64,000 nt of DNA from CAYOSU01 sp964406735 (GCA_964406735.1 CAYOSU010000001.1:186001-250000), one strand, 5' to 3'. Shown: positions 51,329-60,374, numbered from the stretch's first letter. Numbers and translations: made by a program. Notes: generated from the letters alone by a model not told the origin.

Positions 51329-52858
51329 ATGAGTAAAAAGTATAACGTAATGCTGATAACGATGGATCAGCTGAGGTATGATTGCCTTGGATATTCGTCG
51401 GACGGTTTTGTAGAAACGCCGTCCATAGATTGGATTCGAGGGATGGGAACGGCTTTCACAAACGCTTATACGTCTGCACCGTCATGCATACCTGCACGAG
51501 CGTCTTTGATGACAGGACAAGCGCCGTGGCGAACGGGCGTGCTTTCGACGGGTGTTTCGGCGGGTCCTGATAAGCTCGGAAGCTGTATGGGTGTGAATTT
51601 TGCTCATACGTTGGCAGGTGAGCTGGTGAAAAACGGCTATCACGCAGAGGGCATAGGAAAGATGCATTTCTTCCCACAGCGTGCCGAGATGGGTTTTTCG
51701 CATATACTGCTTGACGAGTCGGGGAGAGAAGAGGATAAGTATTTCTGCTCCGACTACAAAGCGTGGTTCATGAAAAATAACCCCGATAGGAACAATATAA
51801 CAGACCACGGCGTGCATTGGAACTCGTGGATGGCAAGACCGTTTGATGCCGACGAGTGCTATCATCCGTCAAATTGGACGGCAAACGAAACGCTTGAATA
51901 TCTTAGAAGACGTGACCCGACAAAACCATTTTTCATAAACATGTCATTCTCAAGGCCGCATTCGCCATATGATCCTTCGCCGTATTTCTTCGACATGTAC
52001 ATGCGAAAGGAAGATAAGCTCCCGAAACCCGTGTTTGCACCGTGGGATGAAAAATATTCCGACAGCGGCGAAGACGGAATAATGGCGTGGCACGGCACGA
52101 GGACGGAGGACGAATATAAGCGCATGCGAGCAGGTTATTTCGGCTCGATAACGCAGACCGATTACCAGATAGGCAAGGTTCTCGCCTGGCTTAATAAGGC
52201 AAAGCTCCTCGATGAGATGCTGATAATATTCACTTCCGACCACGGCGATATGTTAGGCGATCATCACCTTTTCAGAAAAGGCTACGCATACGAAGCATCT
52301 TCGCATATTCCGATGCTGATAAAACTTCCTCGCTCGCTTGGCGGAAGCGTAAAGACTGTCAATAAGGCAGTTACGATAACGGACGTTATGCCGACAATAC
52401 TCTCGGTACTTGGAATAGACGTTCCGGAAAACATGGACGGCAAGGACGTATCGCCGCTTATATTTGGTAAAGATATAGATAGAGAGTACGTAACGACCGA
52501 ACATACAGAAACCTTTGATAAGCTCGAGGACCACTTTACCGTAACCGACGGACGCTATAAGTTCGTGTGGAAATATAAGGCTAACGAAGAGATGTTCTTT
52601 GACCTTAAAGAGGATAAAAACGAGCTTAACAATGCGATAAACGAAGCAAAATACGCTGAAATCACCGCAAAAATGCGTAAATATGCAATTGAAGAGCTTG
52701 AAAAACGCAACTGCGAAAGCGTAACGTTCGTGCAGAACGGCAAGCTGATTCCTGTTTCGAGAGAAACGTTAGTAGTATCTCCAAACTACGTCAAACGTTT
52801 AGAAACGTCAGATTTCAACTGGATGACTACCACTCGAACCAACGAAACAATAATTTGA
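51329..52858 (+). CDS. Cys-type sulfatase
   Basis: A 509-residue sulfatase: ITMDQLRYDCLGY (residues 10-22), formylglycine motif C53-I-P-A-R57, GIGKMHFFP, FTSDHGDMLGDHHLFRKG as the second metal site. No signal peptide, cytoplasmic. ATG 51329 with a GAGGGAG site. Last gene of the two-component operon, so its expression is tied to the sensor. It is the longest match to the arylsulfatase-like group in the window. Confidence 0.9.
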   Translation: MSKKYNVMLITMDQLRYDCLGYSSDGFVETPSIDWIRGMGTAFTNAYTSAPSCIPARASLMTGQAPWRTGVLSTGVSAGPDKLGSCMGVNFAHTLAGELVKNGYHAEGIGKMHFFPQRAEMGFSHILLDESGREEDKYFCSDYKAWFMKNNPDRNNITDHGVHWNSWMARPFDADECYHPSNWTANETLEYLRRRDPTKPFFINMSFSRPHSPYDPSPYFFDMYMRKEDKLPKPVFAPWDEKYSDSGEDGIMAWHGTRTEDEYKRMRAGYFGSITQTDYQIGKVLAWLNKAKLLDEMLIIFTSDHGDMLGDHHLFRKGYAYEASSHIPMLIKLPRSLGGSVKTVNKAVTITDVMPTILSVLGIDVPENMDGKDVSPLIFGKDIDREYVTTEHTETFDKLEDHFTVTDGRYKFVWKYKANEEMFFDLKEDKNELNNAINEAKYAEITAKMRKYAIEELEKRNCESVTFVQNGKLIPVSRETLVVSPNYVKRLETSDFNWMTTTRTNETII

Positions 52859-52865
52859 TAAAAAC

Positions 52866-52894
52866 AAGGGCTTTATCGTGATATAAAGCCTTTT
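52866..52894 (+). terminator. Terminator of the two-component/sulfatase operon
   Basis: AAGGGCTTTAT pairs with ATAAAGCCTT past one bulged G, then TTTTG. Confidence 0.7.
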
Positions 52895-53093
52895 GTGATA
52901 CTTTGTAGCATTGTTGCAAAACTAAAGTATTGCGTTCTGCAATCTTTATAAATGACAAGTAATTTATTGCTTTGCAAAGCTTTATAGGTGGTTGCAAAAA
53001 CAACCCGATATAGCTCTTGTCTTGCAGAAAGGTCCGAATTTGTCATCAAAAAGTATCGCTTTTTGCGATTTTGCTAAATTTTGCGATTGCGTA

Positions 53094-53122
53094 TTGACAA
53101 TGGGATTTTTTGTGGGTATAAT
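53094..53122 (+). promoter_or_regulatory. Consensus sigma-A promoter of the 53168 alcohol dehydrogenase
   Basis: Perfect TTGACA (53094-53099), 17-bp spacer, perfect TATAAT (53117-53122). Such strength usually needs repression, supplied by the Rex box just downstream. Confidence 0.88.
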
Positions 53123-53126
53123 TGAT

Positions 53127-53144
53127 TTGTTAATATGTTAACAA
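53127..53144. promoter_or_regulatory. Rex box
   Basis: TTGTTAA-TATG-TTAACAA fits the Rex operator form TTGTTAA-N4-TTAACAA exactly. It lies 5 bp after the -10, so NAD+-bound Rex would block initiation and high NADH would release it. Confidence 0.85.
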
Positions 53145-53167
53145 TTTAAGCGGAGGTATAAAATTAA

Positions 53168-54316
53168 ATGGCTAACAGATTTGTTTTGAATGAAACGAGT
53201 TATCACGGCAAAGGTGCGATCAACGAGATCGCTAACGAGGTAAAGGGCAGAGGCTTTGCAAAGTGCTTCGTATGTTCCGATCCCGACCTTATCAAGTTTG
53301 GCGTAACCAAGAAAGTAACGGACGTTCTCGACAATGCAGGCATTGCGTATGAGATGTTCTCCGAGATCAAGGCTAACCCTACTGTTGAAAACGTACAGGC
53401 AGGCGTAGCCGCATTCAAGGCGTCGGGCGCAGACTGCATCATAGCTATCGGCGGCGGCTCTTCGATGGATACGGCAAAGGCTATCGGCATCATCATCACC
53501 AATCCCGAGTTTGCCGACGTAGTATCGCTCGAGGGCGTTGCTCCCACGAAGAACAAGTGCGTACCCATCATCGCTGTTCCGACGACTGCGGGAACTGCTG
53601 CAGAGGTAACGATAAACTACGTTATTACCGACGCTCAGAAGAACCGTAAGATGGTATGCGTAGACGTTCACGATATCCCCGTCGTCGCAGTAGTTGACCC
53701 CGACATGATGGCTTCTATGCCCAAGGGCTTGACCGCTGCAACCGGTATGGATGCTTTGACGCACGCTATCGAGGGTTATATCACGAAGGGTGCATGGGAG
53801 CTTTCCGATATGTTCCACATCAAGGCTATCGAGATAATCGCTAAGTCCTTGAGAGGCGCAGTAGCAAACACCGACGAGGGCAGAGAGGGTATGGCTCTCG
53901 GTCAGTACGTCGCAGGTATGGGCTTCTCTAACGTAGGTCTCGGCATAGTTCACTCCATGGCTCACCCCTTGGGCGCATTGTACGATACCCCTCACGGCGT
54001 AGCGAACGCAATAATCCTTCCTACCGTTATGGAATATAACGCTCCCGCAACGGGCGAGAAATATCGTGACATCGCAAAAGCAATGGGCGTTAAGGGCGTA
54101 GACGAGATGACTTTGGAAGAAGCAAGAAAGGCTGCTATCGACGCAGTAAGACAGCTTTCCGTAGACGTAGGCATTCCTGCCGACCTCAAAGAGATCGTAA
54201 GAAGAGAAGACCTCGACTTCCTCTCCGAGTCCGCATTTGCAGACGCTTGCCGTCCGGGCAACCCGAGAGATACGTCGGTTGAAGAAATCAAGGCTTTGTA
54301 CGAGAGCTTGCTGTAA
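53168..54316 (+). CDS. Iron-containing alcohol dehydrogenase
   Basis: A 382-residue group III ADH: NAD loop GGGSSMDTAKAIGI near residue 95, metal ligands in TGMDALTHAIEGY and GIVHSMAHPLGALYDTPHGVANAI. The pattern matches 1,3-propanediol dehydrogenase, lactaldehyde reductase (FucO) and ethanol dehydrogenases. GGAGGTA site. The perfect promoter with Rex box identifies it as an NADH-disposal fermentation gene. A role in rhamnose/fucose lactaldehyde reduction would suit the nearby rhamnosidase, but is not shown. Confidence 0.92.
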   Translation: MANRFVLNETSYHGKGAINEIANEVKGRGFAKCFVCSDPDLIKFGVTKKVTDVLDNAGIAYEMFSEIKANPTVENVQAGVAAFKASGADCIIAIGGGSSMDTAKAIGIIITNPEFADVVSLEGVAPTKNKCVPIIAVPTTAGTAAEVTINYVITDAQKNRKMVCVDVHDIPVVAVVDPDMMASMPKGLTAATGMDALTHAIEGYITKGAWELSDMFHIKAIEIIAKSLRGAVANTDEGREGMALGQYVAGMGFSNVGLGIVHSMAHPLGALYDTPHGVANAIILPTVMEYNAPATGEKYRDIAKAMGVKGVDEMTLEEARKAAIDAVRQLSVDVGIPADLKEIVRREDLDFLSESAFADACRPGNPRDTSVEEIKALYESLL

Positions 54317-54336
54317 GATCTCAAAAGAATAAAATC

Positions 54337-54370
54337 AAAGGGCTTAAAGTCAATGCTTTAAGCCCTTTTT
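54337..54370. terminator. Terminator between convergent adh and deaminase genes
   Basis: AAAGGGCTTAAAG pairs with CTTTAAGCCCTTT around TCAATG, followed by TTT; works in both directions. Confidence 0.85.
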
Positions 54371-54446
54371 ACGTGCTTGATAAAAATATTTTACGCCGTC
54401 AGATCAAACAAGATACAACACTCGAAAAACGGCGTATGTTCTTTTA

Positions 54447-54908
54447 TTAGTCCTCTGTGTATCTGCAAACCTCGATGCCCGATTCGTCGAAAAGCTTGGT
54501 AGTAAACTCATCGGGATAGTCGTTTTCGAAGACCACTCTTACGATTCCTGCATTGATTATCATCTTTGCGCAGATAGAACATGGCTTGTGCGTGCAATAA
54601 AGTGTTGCGCCCTCAATGTTGATCCCCATGCGTGCCGCCTGAATGATAGCGTTCTGCTCTGCGTGAACGCCGTAGCAAAGCTCTGCTTTTGTGCCGCTTG
54701 GTATTCCAAGCTCGTCTCGCATGCATACGCCCTTTTCGGCGCACGATTTAAGCCCCGACGGCGCACCGTTATAGCCAGTCGTCAAAATACGCTTGTTCTT
54801 AGTAATGACTGCGCCGATCTGCCTGTTATCTCTGTGGCAGCTCGACCAAGTAGCGACCATTTTGCAAAGCTCCATAAATCTTTTATCCCATTTTCTCGGA
54901 TTTTCCAT
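54447..54908 (-). CDS. Deoxycytidylate (dCMP) deaminase
   Basis: A 153-residue zinc deaminase: HAEQNAII holds the histidine ligand and catalytic Glu, and CTHKPCSICAKMI the two cysteine ligands; an upstream GYNGAPSG loop binds the nucleotide. It converts dCMP to dUMP for thymidylate synthesis, and is homologous to ComEB. ATG 54908 has a GGAGGACG site; the longer frame lacks one. Confidence 0.9.
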   Translation of the reverse strand: MENPRKWDKRFMELCKMVATWSSCHRDNRQIGAVITKNKRILTTGYNGAPSGLKSCAEKGVCMRDELGIPSGTKAELCYGVHAEQNAIIQAARMGINIEGATLYCTHKPCSICAKMIINAGIVRVVFENDYPDEFTTKLFDESGIEVCRYTED

Positions 54909-55128
54909 AAACGTCCTCCATATTAAATATAAAACATAATACTGTCGGTATGGGAAATATATGACAAAACGCATAAGCCGACGGATATGGCCGTAAAAAT
55001 ACTTTGGCGGAACGGGTCAAACGTAAAATAGCTAAAAACTTGTCCGTAGTGCGTATTACTGCGACGAAATAATCATACAATATTTTATAAAAATTGTCAA
55101 AAAAATCTTAATATGTACCGCTTTTTTG
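54909..55128. other. Intergenic region before groES
   Basis: No gene recognised between the deaminase start and the groES promoter. Confidence 0.45.
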
Positions 55129-55157
55129 TTTACAACGCCGAAAATTTGTTATATAAT
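55129..55157 (+). promoter_or_regulatory. groESL promoter
   Basis: TTTACA (55129-55134), 17-bp spacer, perfect TATAAT (55152-55157). Confidence 0.8.
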
Positions 55158-55167
55158 ATCATTAAAT

Positions 55168-55194
55168 TTAGCACTTAGGCTTTGAGAGTGCTAA
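55168..55194. promoter_or_regulatory. CIRCE element
   Basis: TTAGCACTT, nine bases, GAGTGCTAA: one base off the CIRCE consensus arms. The HrcA repressor binds it and controls groESL in heat shock; hrcA is not in this window. Confidence 0.92.
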
Positions 55195-55226
55195 AATCTA
55201 TTAAAAAGAAACGGAGGTATTTATTT

Positions 55227-55514
55227 ATGATGAAGATCAGACCGTTGTTTGATAAAGTTGTGATCAAGCAATTAAATGCAGAAGAGAAGACCAAGAGCGG
55301 TATCGTGCTCCCGACGGCGGCGCAGGAAAAGCCTCAGATGGCAGAGGTCATCGCAGTAGGCGAAGGCGGAGTCGTTGACGGCAAGGAGATCGTAATGCAG
55401 GTCAAGGTAGGAGATAAGGTATTGTATTCCAAGTACGCAGGTACGGAGTTCAAGCTCGACGGCGAGGAGGTAACCATACTTCGTCAGAGCGATATTCTTG
55501 CTATCTGCGAATAA
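55227..55514 (+). CDS. groES: Co-chaperonin GroES
   Basis: A 95-residue GroES: KIRPLFDKVVIKQL at the start, mobile loop EEKTKSGIVLPTAAQEKPQMAEV, and KVLYSKYAGTEFKLDGEEVTILRQSDILA. It caps the GroEL ring. ATG 55227 is 8 bases after GGAGGT; ATG 55230 is the next codon and equally possible. Confidence 0.97.
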   Translation: MMKIRPLFDKVVIKQLNAEEKTKSGIVLPTAAQEKPQMAEVIAVGEGGVVDGKEIVMQVKVGDKVLYSKYAGTEFKLDGEEVTILRQSDILAICE

Positions 55515-55543
55515 TTTAGATAAAAACAAGGAGATGATTTTAT

Positions 55544-57169
55544 ATGGCTAAACAGATAAAGACAGGAGACGAAGCAAGAAAGGCGCTTGAAAACGGCGTA
55601 AATCAGCTTGCCGATACAGTAAAGATAACCTTAGGACCTAAGGGAAGAAACGTAGTCCTCGATAAGTCTTTCGGTGCGCCGCTTATCACCAACGACGGCG
55701 TAACGATCGCAAAAGAGATAGAGCTCAAAGACCCGTTCGAGAACATGGGTGCTCAGCTTGTAAAGGAAGTCTCGACTAAGACCAACGACGTAGCAGGCGA
55801 CGGCACGACGACTGCGGTAGTACTTGCTCAGGCGATAGTACACGAGGGTATAAGAAACGTTGCGGCAGGTGCAAACCCCATCATCTTGAAGAAAGGTATC
55901 GACAAAGCGGTAGAAGCGACCGTTGAAGAGCTCAAGAAGATGAGTAAGCCCGTAAACGATAAGAAGTCTATCGCTCAGGTAGCGTCCATTTCCGCAGGTG
56001 ATAGCAAGGTTGGCGAGCTCATTTCAGACGCAATGGAAAAGGTCGGTAAGGACGGAGTCATCACGATCGAGGAATCCAAGACGATGAAGACGGAACTTAC
56101 GACCGTCGAGGGTATGCAGTTCGACAGAGGCTATGCATCGCCTTATATGGTGACTAATACCGATAAGATGGAAGCTGTTCTCGATAATCCCGTAATACTC
56201 ATTACCGACAAGAAGATATCCAATATTCAGGAGATATTACCCCTTCTCGAGCAGGTAGTTCAGAACGGACTTAAGATGCTCATAATTGCCGACGACATCG
56301 AGGGTGAGGCGTTGACGACGCTCGTACTCAACAAGCTCCGTGGAACGTTCAACTGCGTTGCGGTAAAAGCTCCCGGCTTTGGAGACAGAAGAAAGGCAAT
56401 GCTCGAGGATATTGCTATATTGACAGGCGGTCAGGTAGTTTCCAACGACCTTGGCATCGAGCTTAAAGACGTAACACTCGATATGCTCGGACACGCAAGA
56501 ACGGTAAGAGTTGACAAAGACAATACGACGATCGTCGAGGGCGCAGGTTCGTCCGAGGAGATAGCGGCAAGAGTTAAGCAGATAAAGGCTCAGATCGCAG
56601 AGACGACGAGCGATTACGATAGAGAGAAATTGCAGGAAAGACTTGCAAAGCTTGCAGGCGGCGTTGCGGTAGTAAACGTCGGTGCGGCTACGGAAGTCGA
56701 GATGAAGGAGAAGAAGCTCCGTATCGAGGACGCTCTCTCTGCTACTAAGGCGGCTGTCGAAGAGGGTATCGTGCCGGGCGGTGGCGTTGCACTCCTTACT
56801 GCTGTTCCCGTACTTGAAAAGCTCGCTTCGACTCTTGATGGCGAGGAGAGAACGGGCGTACAGATAGTCAAGAGAGCTATCGAAGAGCCGATAAGACAGA
56901 TAGCGAAGAACGCAGGTCTTGACGGCGCAGTCATCATCAATAATATCGTCTCGAAGAACAGCCCGACGTACGGATTTGACGCACTCACAAATAGCTACGT
57001 CGATATGGTCGAAGAGGGAATCATCGACCCGACCAAGGTAACGAGGTCTGCGCTCCAGAACGCAGCGTCCGTTGCGGCTACCCTTTTGACGACGGAGTCC
57101 ATCGTAGCAGACATCAAAGAGCCTCAGCCTCCGATGCCTCAGGGCGGAAATCCCGATATGATGTACTAA
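55544..57169 (+). CDS. groL: Chaperonin GroEL
   Basis: A 541-residue chaperonin with VKITLGPKGRNVVLDKSFGAPLITNDGVTIAKEIEL, VAGDGTTTAVVLAQ, the GDRRKAML segment and a short end GGNPDMMY in place of long GGM repeats, common in Firmicutes. AAGGAGATG site. Second gene of the CIRCE-controlled operon. Confidence 0.98.
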   Translation: MAKQIKTGDEARKALENGVNQLADTVKITLGPKGRNVVLDKSFGAPLITNDGVTIAKEIELKDPFENMGAQLVKEVSTKTNDVAGDGTTTAVVLAQAIVHEGIRNVAAGANPIILKKGIDKAVEATVEELKKMSKPVNDKKSIAQVASISAGDSKVGELISDAMEKVGKDGVITIEESKTMKTELTTVEGMQFDRGYASPYMVTNTDKMEAVLDNPVILITDKKISNIQEILPLLEQVVQNGLKMLIIADDIEGEALTTLVLNKLRGTFNCVAVKAPGFGDRRKAMLEDIAILTGGQVVSNDLGIELKDVTLDMLGHARTVRVDKDNTTIVEGAGSSEEIAARVKQIKAQIAETTSDYDREKLQERLAKLAGGVAVVNVGAATEVEMKEKKLRIEDALSATKAAVEEGIVPGGGVALLTAVPVLEKLASTLDGEERTGVQIVKRAIEEPIRQIAKNAGLDGAVIINNIVSKNSPTYGFDALTNSYVDMVEEGIIDPTKVTRSALQNAASVAATLLTTESIVADIKEPQPPMPQGGNPDMMY

Positions 57170-57183
57170 AATAAAGAAGAATT

Positions 57184-57212
57184 GCGAGAGTGGAAACACG
57201 CTCGCTTTTTTT
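57184..57212 (+). terminator. Terminator of groESL
   Basis: GCGAGAGTG pairs with CACGCTCGC (one mismatch) around GAAA and runs into seven T residues. Confidence 0.85.
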
Positions 57213-57279
57213 GTTTCAAAAGAGAATAGTCAAAATATAGAATGGATCGATAAATAGGAATAAAAATCCTTGCTTTCTG

Positions 57280-57308
57280 TTTACAAGAGAAAAAAAATAA
57301 TGTATAAT
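57280..57308 (+). promoter_or_regulatory. Promoter of the SPFH gene
   Basis: TTTACA (57280-57285), 17-bp spacer, TATAAT (57303-57308). The -10 covers the upstream ATG at 57307, which proves that translation cannot begin there. Confidence 0.75.
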
Positions 57309-57360
57309 GTTCTTGAGTTTCAAGGGACGCTTGAAGAAAAACTCACAGGAGAAGACCGAT

Positions 57361-58476
57361 ATGGCATGGTTTCGTAATCAGTTTTTGAAGGTCGTCGAAT
57401 ATAAGGACGACGCAAAGGACTTGCTCGTATACCGTTATCCGATGCCCGAAAAAGCAGAGCTTATGAAGGGCAGTAAGATAGTCGTAAGGGAGTCTCAGAA
57501 TGCGGTATTCGTATGTCAGGGACAGATCGCCGACTTGTTTACGCCGGGAACGTATACGCTCGACACGGGCAATATTCCCGTCATAACGTCGATTTTGTCT
57601 TGGAAATATCTCTTTGAAACGCCTCTCAAGGCAGACGTATATTACGTCAATATGCGTCAGTTCACAGACGAGAAATGGGGTACGGTAAATCCCGTTATAA
57701 TAAGAGACAAAGACTTCGGCATGGTAAGAATAAGAGGCTTCGGAAAGTATTCTTTCAGAGTATCCGATCCCAAACTGTTCTTGAAAGAGCTTTTCGGCAC
57801 GAGCAGCTCGTATACGAGAGAGGACATCGCATCGTATCTCAGAAGTATACTCATCTCGATAATTACCGATACTATTGCAGAGAGCCAGATTCCCGTACTT
57901 GATCTTGCGGCAAATACGTTGGAGTTCGGCGAGGCGATAAAGAACGTCATAGGCGACAGATTCGCCAAGATGGGTCTTGCGCTCGTTGACTTCGTGATCG
58001 AGAACGTTTCCGTTCCCGAAGAGGTCGAAAAGGCGATGGATACACGCTCCTCGATGGGCGTTATGGGCGACAAGATGAAGGAGTTCATACAGTACCAGAC
58101 GGCTATGAGTATGCGTGATGCGGCAAACAACCAAGGCGGCGGCTTGGCAGGCGCAGGCGTAGGCTTAGGCGCAGGTATGGGCATGGGTCAGGTGTTTGCG
58201 GATGCATTCAAGAGCGGCACGAGCGAAGAAAAGGTCGTATGCTCAAAGTGCGGCGCAAAGAACTCTGCCGATGCAAAATTTTGTGCAACTTGCGGAGCAA
58301 AGCTCGGTGTTGAAGAAGTAGCTTGCCCCAAGTGCGGTGCAAAGGTAGCGGCTAATGCGAAGTTCTGCCCCGAATGCGGAGCAAAGCTTGGCGATACTGT
58401 ATGCAAAAACTGCGGCGAAAAAGTCAAAGCAGGCGCAAAGTTCTGCGCTAATTGCGGAAGCAAAATAGAAGAATAA
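57361..58476 (+). CDS. SPFH-domain/virion-core-type protein with three zinc ribbons
   Basis: A 371-residue protein. Residues 1-240 form a YdjI-like SPFH domain (FLKVVEYKDDAKDLLVYRYP, then FVCQGQIADLFTPGTYTLDTGNIPVI); a glycine-rich linker (GGGLAGAGVGLGAGMGMGQ) follows; then three CxxC-x(n)-CxxC ribbons from about residue 300 (CSKCGAKNSADAKFCATCG, CPKCG with CPECG, CKNCG with CANCG). Family members assemble as membrane-associated scaffolds under stress. The start is 57361, with AGGAGAAGA. Confidence 0.85.
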   Translation: MAWFRNQFLKVVEYKDDAKDLLVYRYPMPEKAELMKGSKIVVRESQNAVFVCQGQIADLFTPGTYTLDTGNIPVITSILSWKYLFETPLKADVYYVNMRQFTDEKWGTVNPVIIRDKDFGMVRIRGFGKYSFRVSDPKLFLKELFGTSSSYTREDIASYLRSILISIITDTIAESQIPVLDLAANTLEFGEAIKNVIGDRFAKMGLALVDFVIENVSVPEEVEKAMDTRSSMGVMGDKMKEFIQYQTAMSMRDAANNQGGGLAGAGVGLGAGMGMGQVFADAFKSGTSEEKVVCSKCGAKNSADAKFCATCGAKLGVEEVACPKCGAKVAANAKFCPECGAKLGDTVCKNCGEKVKAGAKFCANCGSKIEE

Positions 58477-58498
58477 AATTCAAAGGAGTTAATATATT

Positions 58499-58690
58499 AT
58501 GTCTAAAGGAATAACCAAGGATATGACAATCGCAGAAGTAGTCGATCTCAATGAAAATGCCGGAAGCATTCTCATGAGCATCGGTATGCACTGCATCGGT
58601 TGCGCTATGGCGCACGGCGAGACCGTTGAAGAAGCGGCTCAGGTTCACGGCGTAGACGTTAACGAGCTCGTAAGACTTCTTAACGAATGA
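58499..58690 (+). CDS. DUF1858 small redox-type protein
   Basis: A 63-residue protein with TKDMTIAEVVDLNENAGSILMSIGMHCIGCAMAHGETVEEAAQVHGVDVNELV, which matches the ScdA_N/DUF1858 domain and its CIGC motif. Domain members bind thiols or metals in nitrosative-stress proteins. AAAGGAG site; 22 bp behind the SPFH gene. Confidence 0.88.
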   Translation: MSKGITKDMTIAEVVDLNENAGSILMSIGMHCIGCAMAHGETVEEAAQVHGVDVNELVRLLNE

Positions 58691-58708
58691 TCCAAAACAA
58701 GTAGCAAT

Positions 58709-58742
58709 AACGGCTCGCAAAGCAATTTGTGAGCCGTTTTGT
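58709..58742 (+). terminator. Terminator after the DUF1858 gene
   Basis: AACGGCTCGCAAA pairs with TTTGTGAGCCGTT (one G-T) around GCAA, then TTGTTA. Confidence 0.8.
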
Positions 58743-58802
58743 TATAAAAAAGTGTTTATTTAAGAAAAGAAAAACAAAGTTTATGCTTCAAAGGGTGATA
58801 GG

Positions 58803-59819
58803 ATGAAGAAAACAAGACTTGTAATCAACTCAATAGCGCATTTAGTGGTTGACATGGCGTGTTTTTACGTCCTTTACGCGTATATAGCAAATTCAGAAGC
58901 GGCGAGTTTAAATATGCAAATTGTTGCCGTAGCTTTTTTGGTGTACGACTTCATAGCGTTCGGCTTGCAATATATTCTCGGCTTTATATACGACAAATTG
59001 CCCAAGATTCGACTTGCGTGTATTGGCATAGCCCTCGTATTTGTCGGCGTTTTGCTTAAAAATATTCCGATGGCGGCAATGATAGTCGTAGCTCTCGGCA
59101 ATGCGGCGTTCCACGTAGGTGGCGGAGCTGATACCTTGAAAGAGAGTAACGGCTTTTGCGAGAGCGGCGTGTTTGTCTCATTCGGTGCGTTGGGCGTATA
59201 TTTCGGAACTCTTTTAGGGAAGAGCGAAATAGGCTTTGTCGCTATACTTTGTGCCCTTGCGGCGTGCGGTATAGGTGAGCTTATCACCTCTCGCCACCCC
59301 GTTCGGGAGATAGATGTCAAGTGCGTTTTTGAGAAAAAAGTAAGCATTGTTGTCGTAATAGCCGTTCTTTTGGTGGCGATAATAGTCCGCGCTGTTTCGG
59401 GCGGTACGCTTCCAAAGCCAAGCGAAAGCGTAGATATTGCCGCAATTGCGGTAGTGTGCGTGTTCTTAGGGAAATTATCCAGCGGCTTTATCGCGGACGC
59501 CCTTTCGCCGAAGATAACCGCCCTGTCAGCGCTTTTGTTGGCGTCCCTTTCAGGAGCGTTCGATAATGCGATCTGCTACCTAATATCGCTGACTCTTTTC
59601 AATATGGCGATGCCGATAACCTTATATGCGCTGTATTCCGCCCTGCCGAAAAACGCAGGACTTGCGTTCGGACTTACGACGCTCGGCTTGCTCCTTGGCA
59701 CGATACCCGCATTCTTCTTCTCGTTCGAGGGAGTGGGTAGAGTCCTGTTCATAGCATCTAATCTTGCGACGGCTGTTGCGCTTGTGATAGTATTAAAAGG
59801 GAGGGAACGCAATGCTTGA
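58803..59819 (+). CDS. MFS-like membrane protein
   Basis: A 338-residue protein with about ten helices and a GGGADTLKES patch after helix 4. Short for MFS (usually about 400). Function unknown; reminiscent of small-solute or efflux carriers. It overlaps the next gene by 8 bp. A poor AAAGGGTGATAGG site precedes the ATG. Confidence 0.7.
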   Translation: MKKTRLVINSIAHLVVDMACFYVLYAYIANSEAASLNMQIVAVAFLVYDFIAFGLQYILGFIYDKLPKIRLACIGIALVFVGVLLKNIPMAAMIVVALGNAAFHVGGGADTLKESNGFCESGVFVSFGALGVYFGTLLGKSEIGFVAILCALAACGIGELITSRHPVREIDVKCVFEKKVSIVVVIAVLLVAIIVRAVSGGTLPKPSESVDIAAIAVVCVFLGKLSSGFIADALSPKITALSALLLASLSGAFDNAICYLISLTLFNMAMPITLYALYSALPKNAGLAFGLTTLGLLLGTIPAFFFSFEGVGRVLFIASNLATAVALVIVLKGRERNA

Positions 59820-60192
59820 CGAATTTTTACCGATAATAGCCCTTTTTGGCGCACTTCTTTTGACGGTAGCCGTCGAGGGCGTGATAATGGCTTTGGCAAC
59901 GAAGTCAGTAACGAAAGTCAAGGCATCGCTTCTTTGCAACTTGCTGACCAACCCCCTTCTCAATGCGTTGTTGATGCTCGGGACGTACATATTTTGCTGG
60001 ACGACGGAGAGTATCGGCTATTATATAGCTTTATTCGTGCTCGAAGTTGCCGTAGTTATCGTCGAGGGTAAGGTGTATTCCTGCCTTAACGCATTTCAAA
60101 GCGACAAAAAGGCGTATATAGCGAGCTTTGCGTTAAATCTTTCGTCGTTTTTAGTAGGCGCAATTTTGTCTTTAATTGTTGCTATTACTTAA
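59812..60192 (+). CDS. Small membrane protein
   Basis: A 126-residue, four-helix protein with acidic residues inside helices (VAVEGVIMALATKS, FVLEVAVVIVEGK). GGGAGGG site. Translationally coupled to the gene before. No family recognised. Confidence 0.7.
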   Translation: MLDEFLPIIALFGALLLTVAVEGVIMALATKSVTKVKASLLCNLLTNPLLNALLMLGTYIFCWTTESIGYYIALFVLEVAVVIVEGKVYSCLNAFQSDKKAYIASFALNLSSFLVGAILSLIVAIT

Positions 60193-60232
60193 ACGATATG
60201 TTAAAATATAATTAAATAAGGAGGAATCGAAT

Positions 60233-60373
60233 ATGTTGCTTGACATTGCTACCGGTCCTATGTTTTTGATGGGTGCAGGTATGATAATAGCGATCGTTGC
60301 GGCAGTAGGTCTGACTGTTGCTGCGATAGTCCTTATTGTAAAAGCGATAAAGAACAAAAAGAGGGGCGAGTAA
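60233..60373 (+). CDS. 46-residue single-helix membrane peptide
   Basis: A short frame with an excellent AAGGAGG site 8 bases before ATG 60233: MLLDIATGPMFLMGAG, then a helix rich in Ala, Val and Ile, and the basic tail KAIKNKKRGE. The stop is 1 bp before the queH start, so it is translated with that gene. Resembles short peptides found beside membrane operons; role unknown. Confidence 0.65.
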   Translation: MLLDIATGPMFLMGAGMIIAIVAAVGLTVAAIVLIVKAIKNKKRGE

Positions 60374-60374
60374 T

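Noticed and set aside
57307..57360. Upstream start for the SPFH gene
   Set aside because: The ATG is part of the -10 TATAATG, upstream of any possible transcript start.
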